Source: Microcebus murinus
Taxonomy: Eukaryota; Chordata; Mammalia; Primates; Cheirogaleidae
DNA length: 64,000 nucleotides
Assembly: GCF_040939455.1 (NCBI RefSeq)
Contig: NC_134126.1
Span: 1,856,375 to 1,920,374 of the forward strand
Direction of reading: 5' to 3'
Part shown: positions 36,965 through 50,610 of the stretch, piece by piece
Position numbering within the stretch: position 1 is the first letter of the stretch
Layout: each line of letters begins with the position of its first letter
Notes under the pieces: model-generated
What the model saw: only the letters and a program-made list of their open reading frames with translations
What the model was told of the DNA's origin: nothing
The model's database searches: none
Made by a program: the position numbers and the translations under genes

Positions 36965-39900
36965 TCATGGTCAGTGTCATGGTTACATTCAAGGTCATGG
37001 TCAGGGTCATGGTTAGCGTTAGGTCTGCGTCAGGGTCAAGTTCAAAGACAGGGTCAGGGTCAGTGTTCCGGTTAGAGTAAGGTTCGAGTTAGGGTTAGGG
37101 TTAAGGTTAGGGTAAGGTTATGGTTAGCGTTATGGTTCAGGTTAGCGTAAGGGTTAAATGCAGAGCTAGGGTTAGGGTTACACTTACGGTTAGGGTCAGT
37201 TTTAGGGTCAGGGTCAGCCTCAAGGTCAGTGTCAGGGTCATGGTTTCGTTCAAGGTCATGATCAGGGTCAAAATTAGACTTAGGTTCTGGGTCAGAGTCA
37301 AGGTCAAAGCCAGGGTCAGTGTCAGTGTTCGGGTTAGAGTAAGGTTAGGGTTAGGGTTAGGGTTAGGGTAGGTTTACTGTTAGGGTTCTGGTTATGGTGT
37401 AGGGTAAGGGTTAAATGTAGAGCTTGGGTTAGTGTTAGACTTAGGGTTAGCGTTATGATCAGGGTCAAGGTCAGGGTGGCGTCATTGTTACATTCAAGGT
37501 CAGGGTCAGGGTCAAGAACAAACCATGTTCAGGGTCTGTGTTCTGGTTAGAGTAATGTTAGAGTTACGGTGAGGGTAGGGTTTCGGTTAGGGGTATGGTT
37601 AAGGTTAGGGTAATGGTTAAATGCATAGCTAGGGTTAGGGTTACAGTTAGGATTATGGTTAGGGTCAGGGTCAAGATCTGGTCAACGTCAAGGTCAGGGT
37701 CAGGGTCATGGGTATGGTCAAGGTCAGGGTCAGGGTTTTGGTTAGCGTTCGGGTCAGGGTCAGGGTCAAGGTCAAAGCCTGGGTTAGGGTCAGTGTTCGG
37801 GTTAGAGTAAGGTTAGAGTTAGGCTAAGTGTTAGGGTTAGGGTTAGGTTTAGGGTTATGTTTAAGGTTACGGTAAGGGTTAAATGCAGAGCTACGGTTAG
37901 GGTTAGAGTTAGGGTTAGAGTCACGGTCAAGGACAGGGTCAGCATCAAGGTCATGGTCAGGGTTATGGTTAAGGTCAAGGTCAGGATCAGGGTCATGGTT
38001 AGCTTATGGTCTGGGTCAAGGTAAAGATCACAACCTGGGTCAGGGTCAGTGTTCGAGTTAGAGTAAGGTTAGGGTTAGGGATCGATATAGGGTAGGGTTA
38101 GGGTTAGGGTTATGGTTAAGATAGGGTAAAGGTTAAATGCAGAGCTAGTGTTACATTTAGAGTTAGGCTTAGGATTAGGGTCTGGGTAAAGGTTAGGGTC
38201 AGCGTCAAGGTCAGGGTCAGGGTCTTGGTTAGCGTTAGGGTCAGGGTCAAGTTCAAAGACAGGGTCTGGGTCAGTGTTCGGTTTAGAGTAAGGTTAGAGT
38301 TAGGCTTAGGTTTAGGGTTAGGGTAGAGATACCGTTAGGGTTATGGTTAATGTTAGGGTAAGGGTTAAATGCAGAGCTAGGGTTAGGGTTAGACTTAGCG
38401 TTAGGGTTAGGGTCAGGGTCAGGGTCTGGGTCAGCGTCAAGGACATGGTCAGGGTCATGGTTACGGTCAAGGTCACTATCACGGTCATGGTTAGCCTTAG
38501 GGTCAAGGTCAGGGTCAAGGTCAAAGGCAGGGTCAGGGTCAGTTTTCGGGTTAGAGTAAGGTTAGGGTTAGGGATTGAGTTAGGGTAGGGTTATGGTTAG
38601 TGTTATTGTTAAGATAGGGTAAAGGTTAAATGTAGAGCTTGGGTTAGGGTTAGACTTAGGGTTAGCGGTATGATCAGTGAAGGTCAGGGTCGGAGTCATG
38701 GTTACATTCAAGGTCAGGGTCAGGGTCAAGGTCAAACCAGGTTCAGGGTCAGTGTTCGGGTTAGAATAAGGTTCGAGTTAGGGTTAGGGTAGGGTTTCGG
38801 TTAGCGGTATGGTTAAGGTTAGTGTAAGTGTTAAATGCAGAGCTAGGGTTAGGGTTAGAGTTAGAGTTAGGGTTAGGTTTGGGTAGGGTCAAGGTCAAGG
38901 TCAGCTTCAAGGTCAGGGTAAGGGTCATGGTTAAGGTCAAGGTCAGGGTCATGGTTAGCGTTAGGGTCTGGGTAAGACTCAAGGTCAAAGCAAGGGTCAG
39001 GGTCTGTTTTTGGGTTTGAGTAACGTTAGGGTTAGGGTAGGGTTAATGTTAAGGTTATGGTTAATGTCAGGGTAAGGGTTCAATGCAGAGCTAGGGTTAG
39101 GTTTAGATTTAGGGTTAATTTTACGGTCAAGGTCAGGGTCAGCGCCAAGGTCAGGGTCAGGGTCATGGGTACGGCCACGGTCAGGGTCAGGGTTTTGGTT
39201 AGCGTTCTGGTCAGGGTCAGGTTCAAGGTCAAAGCCTGGGTTAGGGTCAGTGTTCGGGGTAGAGTAAGGTTAGAGTTAGGGTAAGGGTTAGGGTAGGGTT
39301 ACGGTTAAGGTTATGGTTAAGGTTACGGTAAGGGTTAAATGCAGAGCTAAGGTTAGGGTTAGAGTTGGGGTTAGGGTAAGAGTCACGGTTAAGGACAGGG
39401 TCAGCATCAAGGTCAGGGTCAGTGTCATGGTTAAGGTCAAGGTCAGGGTCAGCGGCATGGTGAGCTTTAGGGTCTGGGTCAGGGTGAAGGTCAAAACCTG
39501 GGTCAGGGTCAGTTTTCGAGTTAGAGTAAGGTTAGGGTTAGGGATGGATTTAGGGTAGGGTTACGGTTAGGGTTATGGTTAAGGTAGGGTTAAGGTTTAA
39601 TGCAGAGCTAGGGTTAGCGTTAGAGTTAGATTTAGGGTTAGGGTCAGGGTGAAGGTTAGGGTCATCGTCAAAGTCAGGGTCAGGGTCATGCTTACGGAAA
39701 AGGTCAGGTTCTGTGTCTTGGTTAGCGTTCGGTTCAGGGTCACAGTCCGGGACAAAGGCAGGATCAGATTCAGTGTTCGAGTTAGAGTAAGGTTAGGATT
39801 ACGGTTAGGGTAGGGTTACGGTTAGGGTTATGGTTAAGGTTAGGGTAAGGGTTAAATGCAGAGCTACGGTTAGGGTTAGAGTTAGGGTTTGGGTTAGGGT

Positions 39901-40440
39901 CAGGGACAGGTCAGGGTCAGCATAAAATTCAGGGTCAGGGTCATGGTTATGGTCAGGGTCAGTGTCAGGGTCATGGTTAGCATTAGTGTCAGGGTCATGG
40001 TCAAGGTTTAAGGCAGGGTCAGGGTCAGTGTTCGGGTTAGAGTAAGGTTAGGATTAGGGATCGAGTTAGGGTAGGGTTACTGTTAGAGTTATGGTTAAGG
40101 TAAAGGTTAAATGCAGAGCTAGGGTTAGGGTTAGAGTTAGGGTTATGGTTAGGGTTAAGGTCAAGATCTGGGTTAGCGTCAAGGTCAGCGTCAGGGTCAT
40201 GGTTACGGTAAAGGTCAGGATCACGGTCATGGTTAGCGTTAGGGTCAGGGTCAGGGTCAAGGTCAAACGCAGGGTCAGGGTCAGTGTTCGGGTTAGAATA
40301 AGGTTACCGTTAGCGTTAGGGTAGGGTTACGGTTAGGGTTATGGTTAAGGTTAGGGTAAGGGTTAAATGCAGAACTAGGGTTAAGGTTACAGTTAGGGTT
40401 AGGGTTAGGTTTAGGGTCAGGGTCAGGGTCAGCGTCAAGG
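36965..40440 (+). repeat. Array B copy 3
   Basis: I noticed no private variant when comparing it with its neighbours. It can serve as the reference copy. Confidence 0.9.
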
Positions 40441-43400
40441 TCATGGTCAGTGTCATGGTTACATTCAAGGTCATGGTCAGGGTCATGGTTAGCGTTAGGT
40501 CTGCGTCAGGGTCAAGTTCAAAGACAGGGTCAGGGTCAGTGTTCCGGTTAGAGTAAGGTTCGAGTTAGGGTTAGGGTTAAGGTTAGGGTAAGGTTATGGT
40601 TAGCGTTATGGTTCAGGTTAGCGTAAGGGTTAAATGCAGAGCTAGGGTTAGGGTTACACTTACGGTTAGGGTCAGTTTTAGGGTCAGGGTCAGCCTCAAG
40701 GTCAGTGTCAGGGTCATGGTTTCGTTCAAGGTCATGATCAGGGTCAAAATTAGACTTAGGTTCTGGGTCAGAGTCAAGGTCAAAGCCAGGGTCAGTGTCA
40801 GTGTTCGGGTTAGAGTAAGGTTAGGGTTAGGGTTAGGGTTAGGGTAGGTTTACTGTTAGGGTTCTGGTTATGGTGTAGGGTAAGGGTTAAATGTAGAGCT
40901 TGGGTTAGTGTTAGACTTAGGGTTAGCGTTATGATCAGGGTCAAGGTCAGGGTGGCGTCATTGTTACATTCAAGGTCAGGGTCAGGGTCAAGAACAAACC
41001 ATGTTCAGGGTCTGTGTTCTGGTTAGAGTAATGTTAGAGTTACGGTGAGGGTAGGGTTTCGGTTAGGGGTATGGTTAAGGTTAGGGTAATGGTTAAATGC
41101 ATAGCTAGGGTTAGGGTTACAGTTAGGATTATGGTTAGGGTCAGGGTCAAGATCTGGTCAACGTCAAGGTCAGGGTCAGGGTCATGGGTATGGTCAAGGT
41201 CAGGGTCAGGGTTTTGGTTAGCGTTCGGGTCAGGGTCAGGGTCAAGGTCAAAGCCTGGGTTAGGGTCAGTGTTCGGGTTAGAGTAAGGTTAGAGTTAGGC
41301 TAAGTGTTAGGGTTAGGGTTAGGTTTAGGGTTATGTTTAAGGTTACGGTAAGGGTTAAATGCAGAGCTACGGTTAGGGTTAGAGTTAGGGTTAGAGTCAC
41401 GGTCAAGGACAGGGTCAGCATCAAGGTCATGGTCAGGGTTATGGTTAAGGTCAAGGTCAGGATCAGGGTCATGGTTAGCTTATGGTCTGGGTCAAGGTAA
41501 AGATCACAACCTGGGTCAGGGTCAGTGTTCGAGTTAGAGTAAGGTTAGGGTTAGGGATCGATATAGGGTAGGGTTAGGGTTAGGGTTATGGTTAAGATAG
41601 GGTAAAGGTTAAATGCAGAGCTAGTGTTACATTTAGAGTTAGGCTTAGGATTAGGGTCTGGGTAAAGGTTAGGGTCAGCGTCAAGGTCAGGGTCAGGGTC
41701 TTGGTTAGCGTTAGGGTCAGGGTCAAGTTCAAAGACAGGGTCTGGGTCAGTGTTCGGTTTAGAGTAAGGTTAGAGTTAGGCTTAGGTTTAGGGTTAGGGT
41801 AGAGATACCGTTAGGGTTATGGTTAATGTTAGGGTAAGGGTTAAATGCAGAGCTAGGGTTAGGGTTAGACTTAGCGTTAGGGTTAGGGTCAGGGTCAGGG
41901 TCTGGGTCAGCGTCAAGGACATGGTCAGGGTCATGGTTACGGTCAAGGTCACTATCACGGTCATGGTTAGCCTTAGGGTCAAGGTCAGGGTCAAGGTCAA
42001 AGGCAGGGTCAGGGTCAGTTTTCGGGTTAGAGTAAGGTTAGGGTTAGGGATTGAGTTAGGGTAGGGTTATGGTTAGTGTTATTGTTAAGATAGGGTAAAG
42101 GTTAAATGTAGAGCTTGGGTTAGGGTTAGACTTAGGGTTAGCGGTATGATCAGTGAAGGTCAGGGTCGGAGTCATGGTTACATTCAAGGTCAGGGTCAGG
42201 GTCAAGGTCAAACCAGGTTCAGGGTCAGTGTTCGGGTTAGAATAAGGTTCGAGTTAGGGTTAGGGTAGGGTTTCGGTTAGCGGTATGGTTAAGGTTAGTG
42301 TAAGTGTTAAATGCAGAGCTAGGGTTAGGGTTAGAGTTAGAGTTAGGGTTAGGTTTGGGTAGGGTCAAGGTCAAGGTCAGCTTCAAGGTCAGGGTAAGGG
42401 TCATGGTTAAGGTCAAGGTCAGGGTCATGGTTAGCGTTAGGGTCTGGGTAAGACTCAAGGTCAAAGCAAGGGTCAGGGTCTGTTTTTGGGTTTGAGTAAC
42501 GTTAGGGTTAGGGTAGGGTTAATGTTAAGGTTATGGTTAATGTCAGGGTAAGGGTTCAATGCAGAGCTAGGGTTAGGTTTAGATTTAGGGTTAATTTTAC
42601 GGTCAAGGTCAGGGTCAGCGCCAAGGTCAGGGTCAGGGTCATGGGTACGGCCACGGTCAGGGTCAGGGTTTTGGTTAGCGTTCTGGTCAGGGTCAGGTTC
42701 AAGGTCAAAGCCTGGGTTAGGGTCAGTGTTCGGGGTAGAGTAAGGTTAGAGTTAGGGTAAGGGTTAGGGTAGGGTTACGGTTAAGGTTATGGTTAAGGTT
42801 ACGGTAAGGGTTAAATGCAGAGCTAAGGTTAGGGTTAGAGTTGGGGTTAGGGTAAGAGTCACGGTTAAGGACAGGGTCAGCATCAAGGTCAGGGTCAGTG
42901 TCATGGTTAAGGTCAAGGTCAGGGTCAGCGGCATGGTGAGCTTTAGGGTCTGGGTCAGGGTGAAGGTCAAAACCTGGGTCAGGGTCAGTTTTCGAGTTAG
43001 AGTAAGGTTAGGGTTAGGGATGGATTTAGGGTAGGGTTACGGTTAGGGTTATGGTTAAGGTAGGGTTAAGGTTTAATGCAGAGCTAGGGTTAGCGTTAGA
43101 GTTAGATTTAGGGTTAGGGTCAGGGTGAAGGTTAGGGTCATCGTCAAAGTCAGGGTCAGGGTCATGCTTACGGAAAAGGTCAGGTTCTGTGTCTTGGTTA
43201 GCGTTCGGTTCAGGGTCACAGTCCGGGACAAAGGCAGGATCAGATTCAGTGTTCGAGTTAGAGTAAGGTTAGGATTACGGTTAGGGTAGGGTTACGGTTA
43301 GGGTTATGGTTAAGGTTAGGGTAAGGGTTAAATGCAGAGCTACGGTTAGGGTTAGAGTTAGGGTTTGGGTTAGGGTCAGGGACAGGTCAGGGTCAGCATA

Positions 43401-43916
43401 AAATTCAGGGTCAGGGTCATGGTTATGGTCAGGGTCAGTGTCAGGGTCATGGTTAGCATTAGTGTCAGGGTCATGGTCAAGGTTTAAGGCAGGGTCAGGG
43501 TCAGTGTTCGGGTTAGAGTAAGGTTAGGATTAGGGATCGAGTTAGGGTAGGGTTACTGTTAGAGTTATGGTTAAGGTAAAGGTTAAATGCAGAGCTAGGG
43601 TTAGGGTTAGAGTTAGGGTTATGGTTAGGGTTAAGGTCAAGATCTGGGTTAGCGTCAAGGTCAGCGTCAGGGTCATGGTTACGGTAAAGGTCAGGATCAC
43701 GGTCATGGTTAGCGTTAGGGTCAGGGTCAGGGTCAAGGTCAAACGCAGGGTCAGGGTCAGTGTTCGGGTTAGAATAAGGTTACCGTTAGCGTTAGGGTAG
43801 GGTTACGGTTAGGGTTATGGTTAAGGTTAGGGTAAGGGTTAAATGCAGAACTAGGGTTAAGGTTACAGTTAGGGTTAGGGTTAGGTTTAGGGTCAGGGTC
43901 AGGGTCAGCGTCAAGG
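40441..43916 (+). repeat. Array B copy 4
   Basis: I noticed no private variant. It looks indistinguishable from copy 3 by eye. Confidence 0.9.
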
Positions 43917-46900
43917 TCATGGTCAGTGTCATGGTTACATTCAAGGTCATGGTCAGGGTCATGGTTAGCGTTAGGTCTGCGTCAGGGTCAAGTTCAAAGA
44001 CAGGGTCAGGGTCAGTGTTCCGGTTAGAGTAAGGTTCGAGTTAGGGTTAGGGTTAAGGTTAGGGTAAGGTTATGGTTAGCGTTATGGTTCAGGTTAGCGT
44101 AAGGGTTAAATGCAGAGCTAGGGTTAGGGTTACACTTACGGTTAGGGTCAGTTTTAGGGTCAGGGTCAGCCTCAAGGTCAGTGTCAGGGTCATGGTTTCG
44201 TTCAAGGTCATGATCAGGGTCAAAATTAGACTTAGGTTCTGGGTCAGAGTCAAGGTCAAAGCCAGGGTCAGTGTCAGTGTTCGGGTTAGAGTAAGGTTAG
44301 GGTTAGGGTTAGGGTTAGGGTAGGTTTACTGTTAGGGTTCTGGTTATGGTGTAGGGTAAGGGTTAAATGTAGAGCTTGGGTTAGTGTTAGACTTAGGGTT
44401 AGCGTTATGATCAGGGTCAAGGTCAGGGTGGCGTCATTGTTACATTCAAGGTCAGGGTCAGGGTCAAGAACAAACCATGTTCAGGGTCTGTGTTCTGGTT
44501 AGAGTAATGTTAGAGTTACGGTGAGGGTAGGGTTTCGGTTAGGGGTATGGTTAAGGTTAGGGTAATGGTTAAATGCATAGCTAGGGTTAGGGTTACAGTT
44601 AGGATTATGGTTAGGGTCAGGGTCAAGATCTGGTCAACGTCAAGGTCAGGGTCAGGGTCATGGGTATGGTCAAGGTCAGGGTCAGGGTTTTGGTTAGCGT
44701 TCGGGTCAGGGTCAGGGTCAAGGTCAAAGCCTGGGTTAGGGTCAGTGTTTGGGTTAGAGTAAGGTTAGAGTTAGGCTAAGTGTTAGGGTTAGGGTTAGGT
44801 TTAGGGTTATGTTTAAGGTTACGGTAAGGGTTAAATGCAGAGCTACGGTTAGGGTTAGAGTTAGGGTTAGAGTCACGGTCAAGGACAGGGTCAGCATCAA
44901 GGTCATGGTCAGGGTTATGGTTAAGGTCAAGGTCAGGATCAGGGTCATGGTTAGCTTATGGTCTGGGTCAAGGTAAAGATCACAACCTGGGTCAGGGTCA
45001 GTGTTCGAGTTAGAGTAAGGTTAGGGTTAGGGATCGATATAGGGTAGGGTTAGGGTTAGGGTTATGGTTAAGATAGGGTAAAGGTTAAATGCAGAGCTAG
45101 TGTTACATTTAGAGTTAGGCTTAGGATTAGGGTCTGGGTAAAGGTTAGGGTCAGCGTCAAGGTCAGGGTCAGGGTCTTGGTTAGCGTTAGGGTCAGGGTC
45201 AAGTTCAAAGACAGGGTCTGGGTCAGTGTTCGGTTTAGAGTAAGGTTAGAGTTAGGCTTAGGTTTAGGGTTAGGGTAGAGATACCGTTAGGGTTATGGTT
45301 AATGTTAGGGTAAGGGTTAAATGCAGAGCTAGGGTTAGGGTTAGACTTAGCGTTAGGGTTAGGGTCAGGGTCAGGGTCTGGGTCAGCGTCAAGGACATGG
45401 TCAGGGTCATGGTTACGGTCAAGGTCACTATCACGGTCATGGTTAGCCTTAGGGTCAAGGTCAGGGTCAAGGTCAAAGGCAGGGTCAGGGTCAGTTTTCG
45501 GGTTAGAGTAAGGTTAGGGTTAGGGATTGAGTTAGGGTAGGGTTATGGTTAGTGTTATTGTTAAGATAGGGTAAAGGTTAAATGTAGAGCTTGGGTTAGG
45601 GTTAGACTTAGGGTTAGCGGTATGATCAGTGAAGGTCAGGGTCGGAGTCATGGTTACATTCAAGGTCAGGGTCAGGGTCAAGGTCAAACCAGGTTCAGGG
45701 TCAGTGTTCGGGTTAGAATAAGGTTCGAGTTAGGGTTAGGGTAGGGTTTCGGTTAGCGGTATGGTTAAGGTTAGTGTAAGTGTTAAATGCAGAGCTAGGG
45801 TTAGGGTTAGAGTTAGAGTTAGGGTTAGGTTTGGGTAGGGTCAAGGTCAAGGTCAGCTTCAAGGTCAGGGTAAGGGTCATGGTTAAGGTCAAGGTCAGGG
45901 TCATGGTTAGCGTTAGGGTCTGGGTAAGACTCAAGGTCAAAGCAAGGGTCAGGGTCTGTTTTTGGGTTTGAGTAACGTTAGGGTTAGGGTAGGGTTAATG
46001 TTAAGGTTATGGTTAATGTCAGGGTAAGGGTTCAATGCAGAGCTAGGGTTAGGTTTAGATTTAGGGTTAATTTTACGGTCAAGGTCAGGGTCAGCGCCAA
46101 GGTCAGGGTCAGGGTCATGGGTACGGCCACGGTCAGGGTCAGGGTTTTGGTTAGCGTTCTGGTCAGGGTCAGGTTCAAGGTCAAAGCCTGGGTTAGGGTC
46201 AGTGTTCGGGGTAGAGTAAGGTTAGAGTTAGGGTAAGGGTTAGGGTAGGGTTACGGTTAAGGTTATGGTTAAGGTTACGGTAAGGGTTAAATGCAGAGCT
46301 AAGGTTAGGGTTAGAGTTGGGGTTAGGGTAAGAGTCACGGTTAAGGACAGGGTCAGCATCAAGGTCAGGGTCAGTGTCATGGTTAAGGTCAAGGTCAGGG
46401 TCAGCGGCATGGTGAGCTTTAGGGTCTGGGTCAGGGTGAAGGTCAAAACCTGGGTCAGGGTCAGTTTTCGAGTTAGAGTAAGGTTAGGGTTAGGGATGGA
46501 TTTAGGGTAGGGTTACGGTTAGGGTTATGGTTAAGGTAGGGTTAAGGTTTAATGCAGAGCTAGGGTTAGCGTTAGAGTTAGATTTAGGGTTAGGGTCAGG
46601 GTGAAGGTTAGGGTCATCGTCAAAGTCAGGGTCAGGGTCATGCTTACGGAAAAGGTCAGGTTCTGTGTCTTGGTTAGCGTTCGGTTCAGGGTCACAGTCC
46701 GGGACAAAGGCAGGATCAGATTCAGTGTTCGAGTTAGAGTAAGGTTAGGATTACGGTTAGGGTAGGGTTACGGTTAGGGTTATGGTTAAGGTTAGGGTAA
46801 GGGTTAAATGCAGAGCTACGGTTAGGGTTAGAGTTAGGGTTTGGGTTAGGGTCAGGGACAGGTCAGGGTCAGCATAAAATTCAGGGTCAGGGTCATGGTT

Positions 46901-47392
46901 ATGGTCAGGGTCAGTGTCAGGGTCATGGTTAGCATTAGTGTCAGGGTCATGGTCAAGGTTTAAGGCAGGGTCAGGGTCAGTGTTCGGGTTAGAGTAAGGT
47001 TAGGATTAGGGATCGAGTTAGGGTAGGGTTACTGTTAGAGTTATGGTTAAGGTAAAGGTTAAATGCAGAGCTAGGGTTAGGGTTAGAGTTAGGGTTATGG
47101 TTAGGGTTAAGGTCAAGATCTGGGTTAGCGTCAAGGTCAGCGTCAGGGTCATGGTTACGGTAAAGGTCAGGATCACGGTCATGGTTAGCGTTAGGGTCAG
47201 GGTCAGGGTCAAGGTCAAACGCAGGGTCAGGGTCAGTGTTCGGGTTAGAATAAGGTTACCGTTAGCGTTAGGGTAGGGTTACGGTTAGGGTTATGGTTAA
47301 GGTTAGGGTAAGGGTTAAATGCAGAACTAGGGTTAAGGTTACAGTTAGGGTTAGGGTTAGGTTTAGGGTCAGGGTCAGGGTCAGCGTCAAGG
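43917..47392 (+). repeat. Array B copy 5
   Basis: It carries a private T at 44750, where the other copies have C in a CpG (GTTCGGG becomes GTTTGGG). Confidence 0.9.
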
Positions 47393-47621
47393 TCATGGTC
47401 AGTGTCATGGTTACATTCAAGGTCATGGTCAGGGTCATGGTTAGCGTTAGGTCTGCGTCAGGGTCAAGTTCAAAGACAGGGTCAGGGTCAGTGTTCCGGT
47501 TAGAGTAAGGTTCGAGTTAGGGTTAGGGTTAAGGTTAGGGTAAGGTTATGGTTAGCGTTATGGTTCAGGTTAGCGTAAGGGTTAAATGCAGAGCTAGGGT
47601 TAGGGTTACACTTACGGTTAG
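47393..47621 (+). repeat. Array B, terminal partial copy
   Basis: It matches the start of copies 1-5 until about 47621. From there the sequence has many substitutions (for example GGTTCAGGTTTATGG in place of GGGTCAGTTTTAGGG) but keeps the same monomer order. Confidence 0.8.
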
Positions 47622-50610
47622 GTTCAGGTTTATGGTCACTGTCAGCCTCAAGGTCAGTGTCAGGGTCATGGTTTCCTTCAAGGTCATGATCAGGGTCAAA
47701 ATTAGAGTTAGGTTCTGGGTCAGAGTCAAGGTCAAAGCCAGGATCAGTGTCAGTGTTCGGGTTAGAGTAAGGTTAGGGTTAGGGTTAGGGTTAGGGTAGG
47801 TTTACTGTTAGGGTTCTGGTTATGGTGTAGGGTAAGGGTTAAATGTAGAGCTTGGGTTAGTGTTAGACTTAGGGTTAGCGTTATGATCAGGGTCAAGGTC
47901 AGGGTCAGGGTCACCGTTACATTCAAGGTCAGGGTCAGGGTCAAGGACAAACCAGGTCAGGGTCAGTGTTCTGGTTAGAGTAATGTTAGAGTTACGGTGA
48001 GGGTAGGATTTCAGTTAGGGGTATGGTTAAGGTTAGGGTAAGGGTTAAGTGCAGAGCTAGGGTTAGTGTTAGAGTTAGGATTAGGGTTAGGGTCAGGGTC
48101 AAGTTCTGGTCAGCGTCAAGGTCAGCATTAGGGTAATGGGTATGGTCAAGGTCAGGGTCAGGGTTTTGGTTAGCGTTCGGGTCAGGGTGAGGGTCAAAGT
48201 CAAAGCCTGGGTTAGGGTCAGTGTTCGGGTAGAGTAAGGTTAGAGTTAGGGTAAGTGTTAGGGTTAGGGTTAGGGTTATGTTTAAGGTTACGGTAAGGGT
48301 TAAGTGCAGAGCTATGGTTAGGGTTAGAGTTAGGGTTAGGGTTAGAGTCACGGTCAAGGACAGGGTCAGCGTCAAGGTCAGGGTTGGGGTTATGGTTAAG
48401 GTCAAGGTCAGGATCAGGGTCATGGTTAGCTTTAGAGTCTGGGTCAGGGTCAAGGTCAAAACCTGGGTCAGGGCCAGTGTTTGAGTTAGAGTAAGGTTAG
48501 GGTTAGGGATTGAGTTAGGGTAGGGTTAGGGTTAGGGTTATGGTTAAGATAGGGTAAAGGTTAAATGCAGAGCTAGGGTTAGGGTTAGAGTTATGGTTAG
48601 GGTTAGGGTCAGGGTCAAGGTCCGGGTCAGCGTCAAATCAGGGTCAGGGTCATGGATACGGTCAGGGTCAGTGTCAGGGTCATGGTTAGTGTTTGGGTCT
48701 CGGTCAGGTTCAAGGTGAAAGCCTGGGTCAGGATCAGTGTTCGTGTTAGAGTAATGTTAGAGTTAGGTTTAGGGTAGGGTTATGGTTAGGGTTATGGTTA
48801 AGGTTAGAGTAAATGTTAAATGCAGAGCTAGAGTTACGTTTAGAGTTAGGTTTAGGATTAGGGTACGGGTCAAAGTCAGGGTCAACATCAAGGTCAGGAT
48901 CATGTTCATGTTTAGCGTTAGGGTCAGGGTCAAGGTCAAAGACAGGGTCAGGGTCAGTGGTCGGTTTAGAGTAAGGTTAGAGTTAGACTTAGGTTTAGGG
49001 TTAGGGTAGGGATACGGTTAGGGTTATGGTTAATGATAGGGTAAGGGTTAAATGCAGAGCTAGGGTTAGAGTTAGACTTAGCGTTAGGGTTAGGGTCAGG
49101 GTCAGGGTCTGGGTCAGCGTCAAGGTCAGGGTCAGGGTCATGGTTACGGTCAAGGTCATGATTACGGTCATGGTTAGCGTTAGGGTCAGGGTCAGGGTCA
49201 AGGTCAAAGGCAGGGTCAGGGTTAGTGTTCGGGTTAGAGTAAGGTTAGGATTTGGGATTGAGTTAGGGTAGGGTTATGGTTAGGGTTATGGTTAAGATAG
49301 GGTAAAGGTTAAATGTAGAGCTTGGGTTAGGGTTAGAGTTAGGGTTATGGTTAGGGTTAGTGTCAAGTTCTGGGTTAACGTCAAGGTGAGCGTCAGGGTC
49401 ATGGTTACGGTAAAGGTCAGGATCACGGTCATGGTTAGCATTAGGGTCTGGGTCACAGTCAAAGTCAAACCAGGTTCAGGGTCATTGTTCGAGTTAGAGT
49501 AAGGTTAGGGTTAGGGATCGAGTTAAGTTTGGATTACGGTTAGGGTTATGGTTAAGATAGGGTAAAGGTTAAATGCAGAGCTAGGGTTATGGTTAGAGTT
49601 AGGGTCAGGGTCAAGGTCAGGGTCATTGTCAAATTCAGGTTCAGGTTCGTGGTTATGGTCAGGGTCAATGTCAGGGTCATGGTTAGAATTTGGGTCTCGG
49701 TCAGGGTCAAGGTGAAAGCCTGGGTCAGGGTCAGTGTTCGGGTTAGAGTAAGGTTAGAGTTAGGGTTAGGGTAGGGTTACGGTTAGGGTTATGGTTAAGG
49801 TTAGCTTAACGGTTAAATGCAGAGCTAGGGTTAGGTTTAGAGTTAGGTTTAGGATTAGGTTCAGGGTCAAGGTCAGGGTCAGCGTCAATGTCAGGGTCAG
49901 GTTCATGGTTATGGTTAAGGTCCGGGTCAGGGTCATGGTTAGCGTTAGGGTCAGGGTCAGGGTCAAGGTCAAAGACAGGGTCAGGTTCAGTGGTCGGTTT
50001 ATAGTAAGGTTAGAGTTAGGGTTTGGTTTACGGTTAGGGTAGGGATACGGTTAGGGTTATGTTTAATGTTAGGGTAAAGGTTAAATGCAGAGCTAGGGTT
50101 AGGGTTACAGTTAGGATTAGGGTTAGGTTTAGGGTTAGGGTCAAGATTAGGGTCAGTGTCAAGGTCAGGGTCAGGGTCATGGTAACATTTAAGGTCATGG
50201 TCAGGGTCATGGTTAGCCTTAGGGTCTCGGTCAGAGTTAAGGTCAAACCAGGGTCAGGGTCAGTGTTTGAGTTACAGTAAGGTTAGTGTTAGGGATCGAG
50301 TTAGGGTAGGGTTACGGTTAGGGTTATGGTTAAGGTAAGGTAAAGGTCAAATCCAGAGCTAGGGTTAGGGTTAGAGTTAGGGTTAGGGTTAGGGTCAGGG
50401 TCAAGGTCTGGGTAAGCGTCAAGGTCAGGGTCAGTGTCATGGTTACGGTCAATGTCAGGATCACGGTCATGATTAGCGTTAGCGCCAGGGTCAGGGTCAA
50501 GGTCAAATACAGTGTCAGTGTCAGTGTTCCAGTTAGAGTAAGGTTCCAGTTAGGGTTATGGTAGGGCTATGGTTAGCGTTATGTTTAATGTTAGCCTAAG
50601 GGTTAAATAC
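47622..50610 (+). repeat. Diverged monomer region M4, between arrays B and C
   Basis: Cores are at 47841, 48047, 48302, 48563, 48818, 49050, 49311, 49571, 49815, 50083 and 50349. The first part follows array B monomer order with many differences and with the extra monomer that B has lost. The last monomers resemble types also used in arrays A and C. An open frame of 155 codons on the minus strand at 47992-48459 reads almost only Thr-Leu and is not a gene. Confidence 0.85.
48563..49049 (+). repeat. Intact monomer pair that is fused in array B (right flank)
   Basis: Spacings are 255 bp (48563-48818) and 232 bp (48818-49050), the same as in the left flank at 27454-27941. This supports the two-monomer state as ancestral. 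Confidence 0.75.

Larger units (their letters stand above)
30013..47621 (+). repeat. HOR array B, 3476-bp period, 14 monomers
   Basis: Five tandem copies plus about 229 bp are nearly identical. Cores of the first pass are at 30204, 30461, 30667, 30929, 31183, 31415, 31676, 31881, 32129, 32385, 32646, 32902, 33157 and 33413. The only differences I noticed are T at 31947, A at 33610 and T at 44750. One ClaI word (ATCGAT, 31129) was seen per copy, which predicts a 3.5-kb ladder. Both edges fade into diverged B-like sequence rather than breaking sharply, so the ends are approximate. Confidence 0.95.

Noticed and set aside
47992..48459. Minus-strand open frame of 155 codons, the longest in the window
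   Set aside because: It reads almost entirely as Thr-Leu alternation, the translation of the CCCTAA-type hexamer, with a Pro-Asn/Asp stretch where the frame shifts. It spans monomer borders and shows no domain or codon bias of its own.
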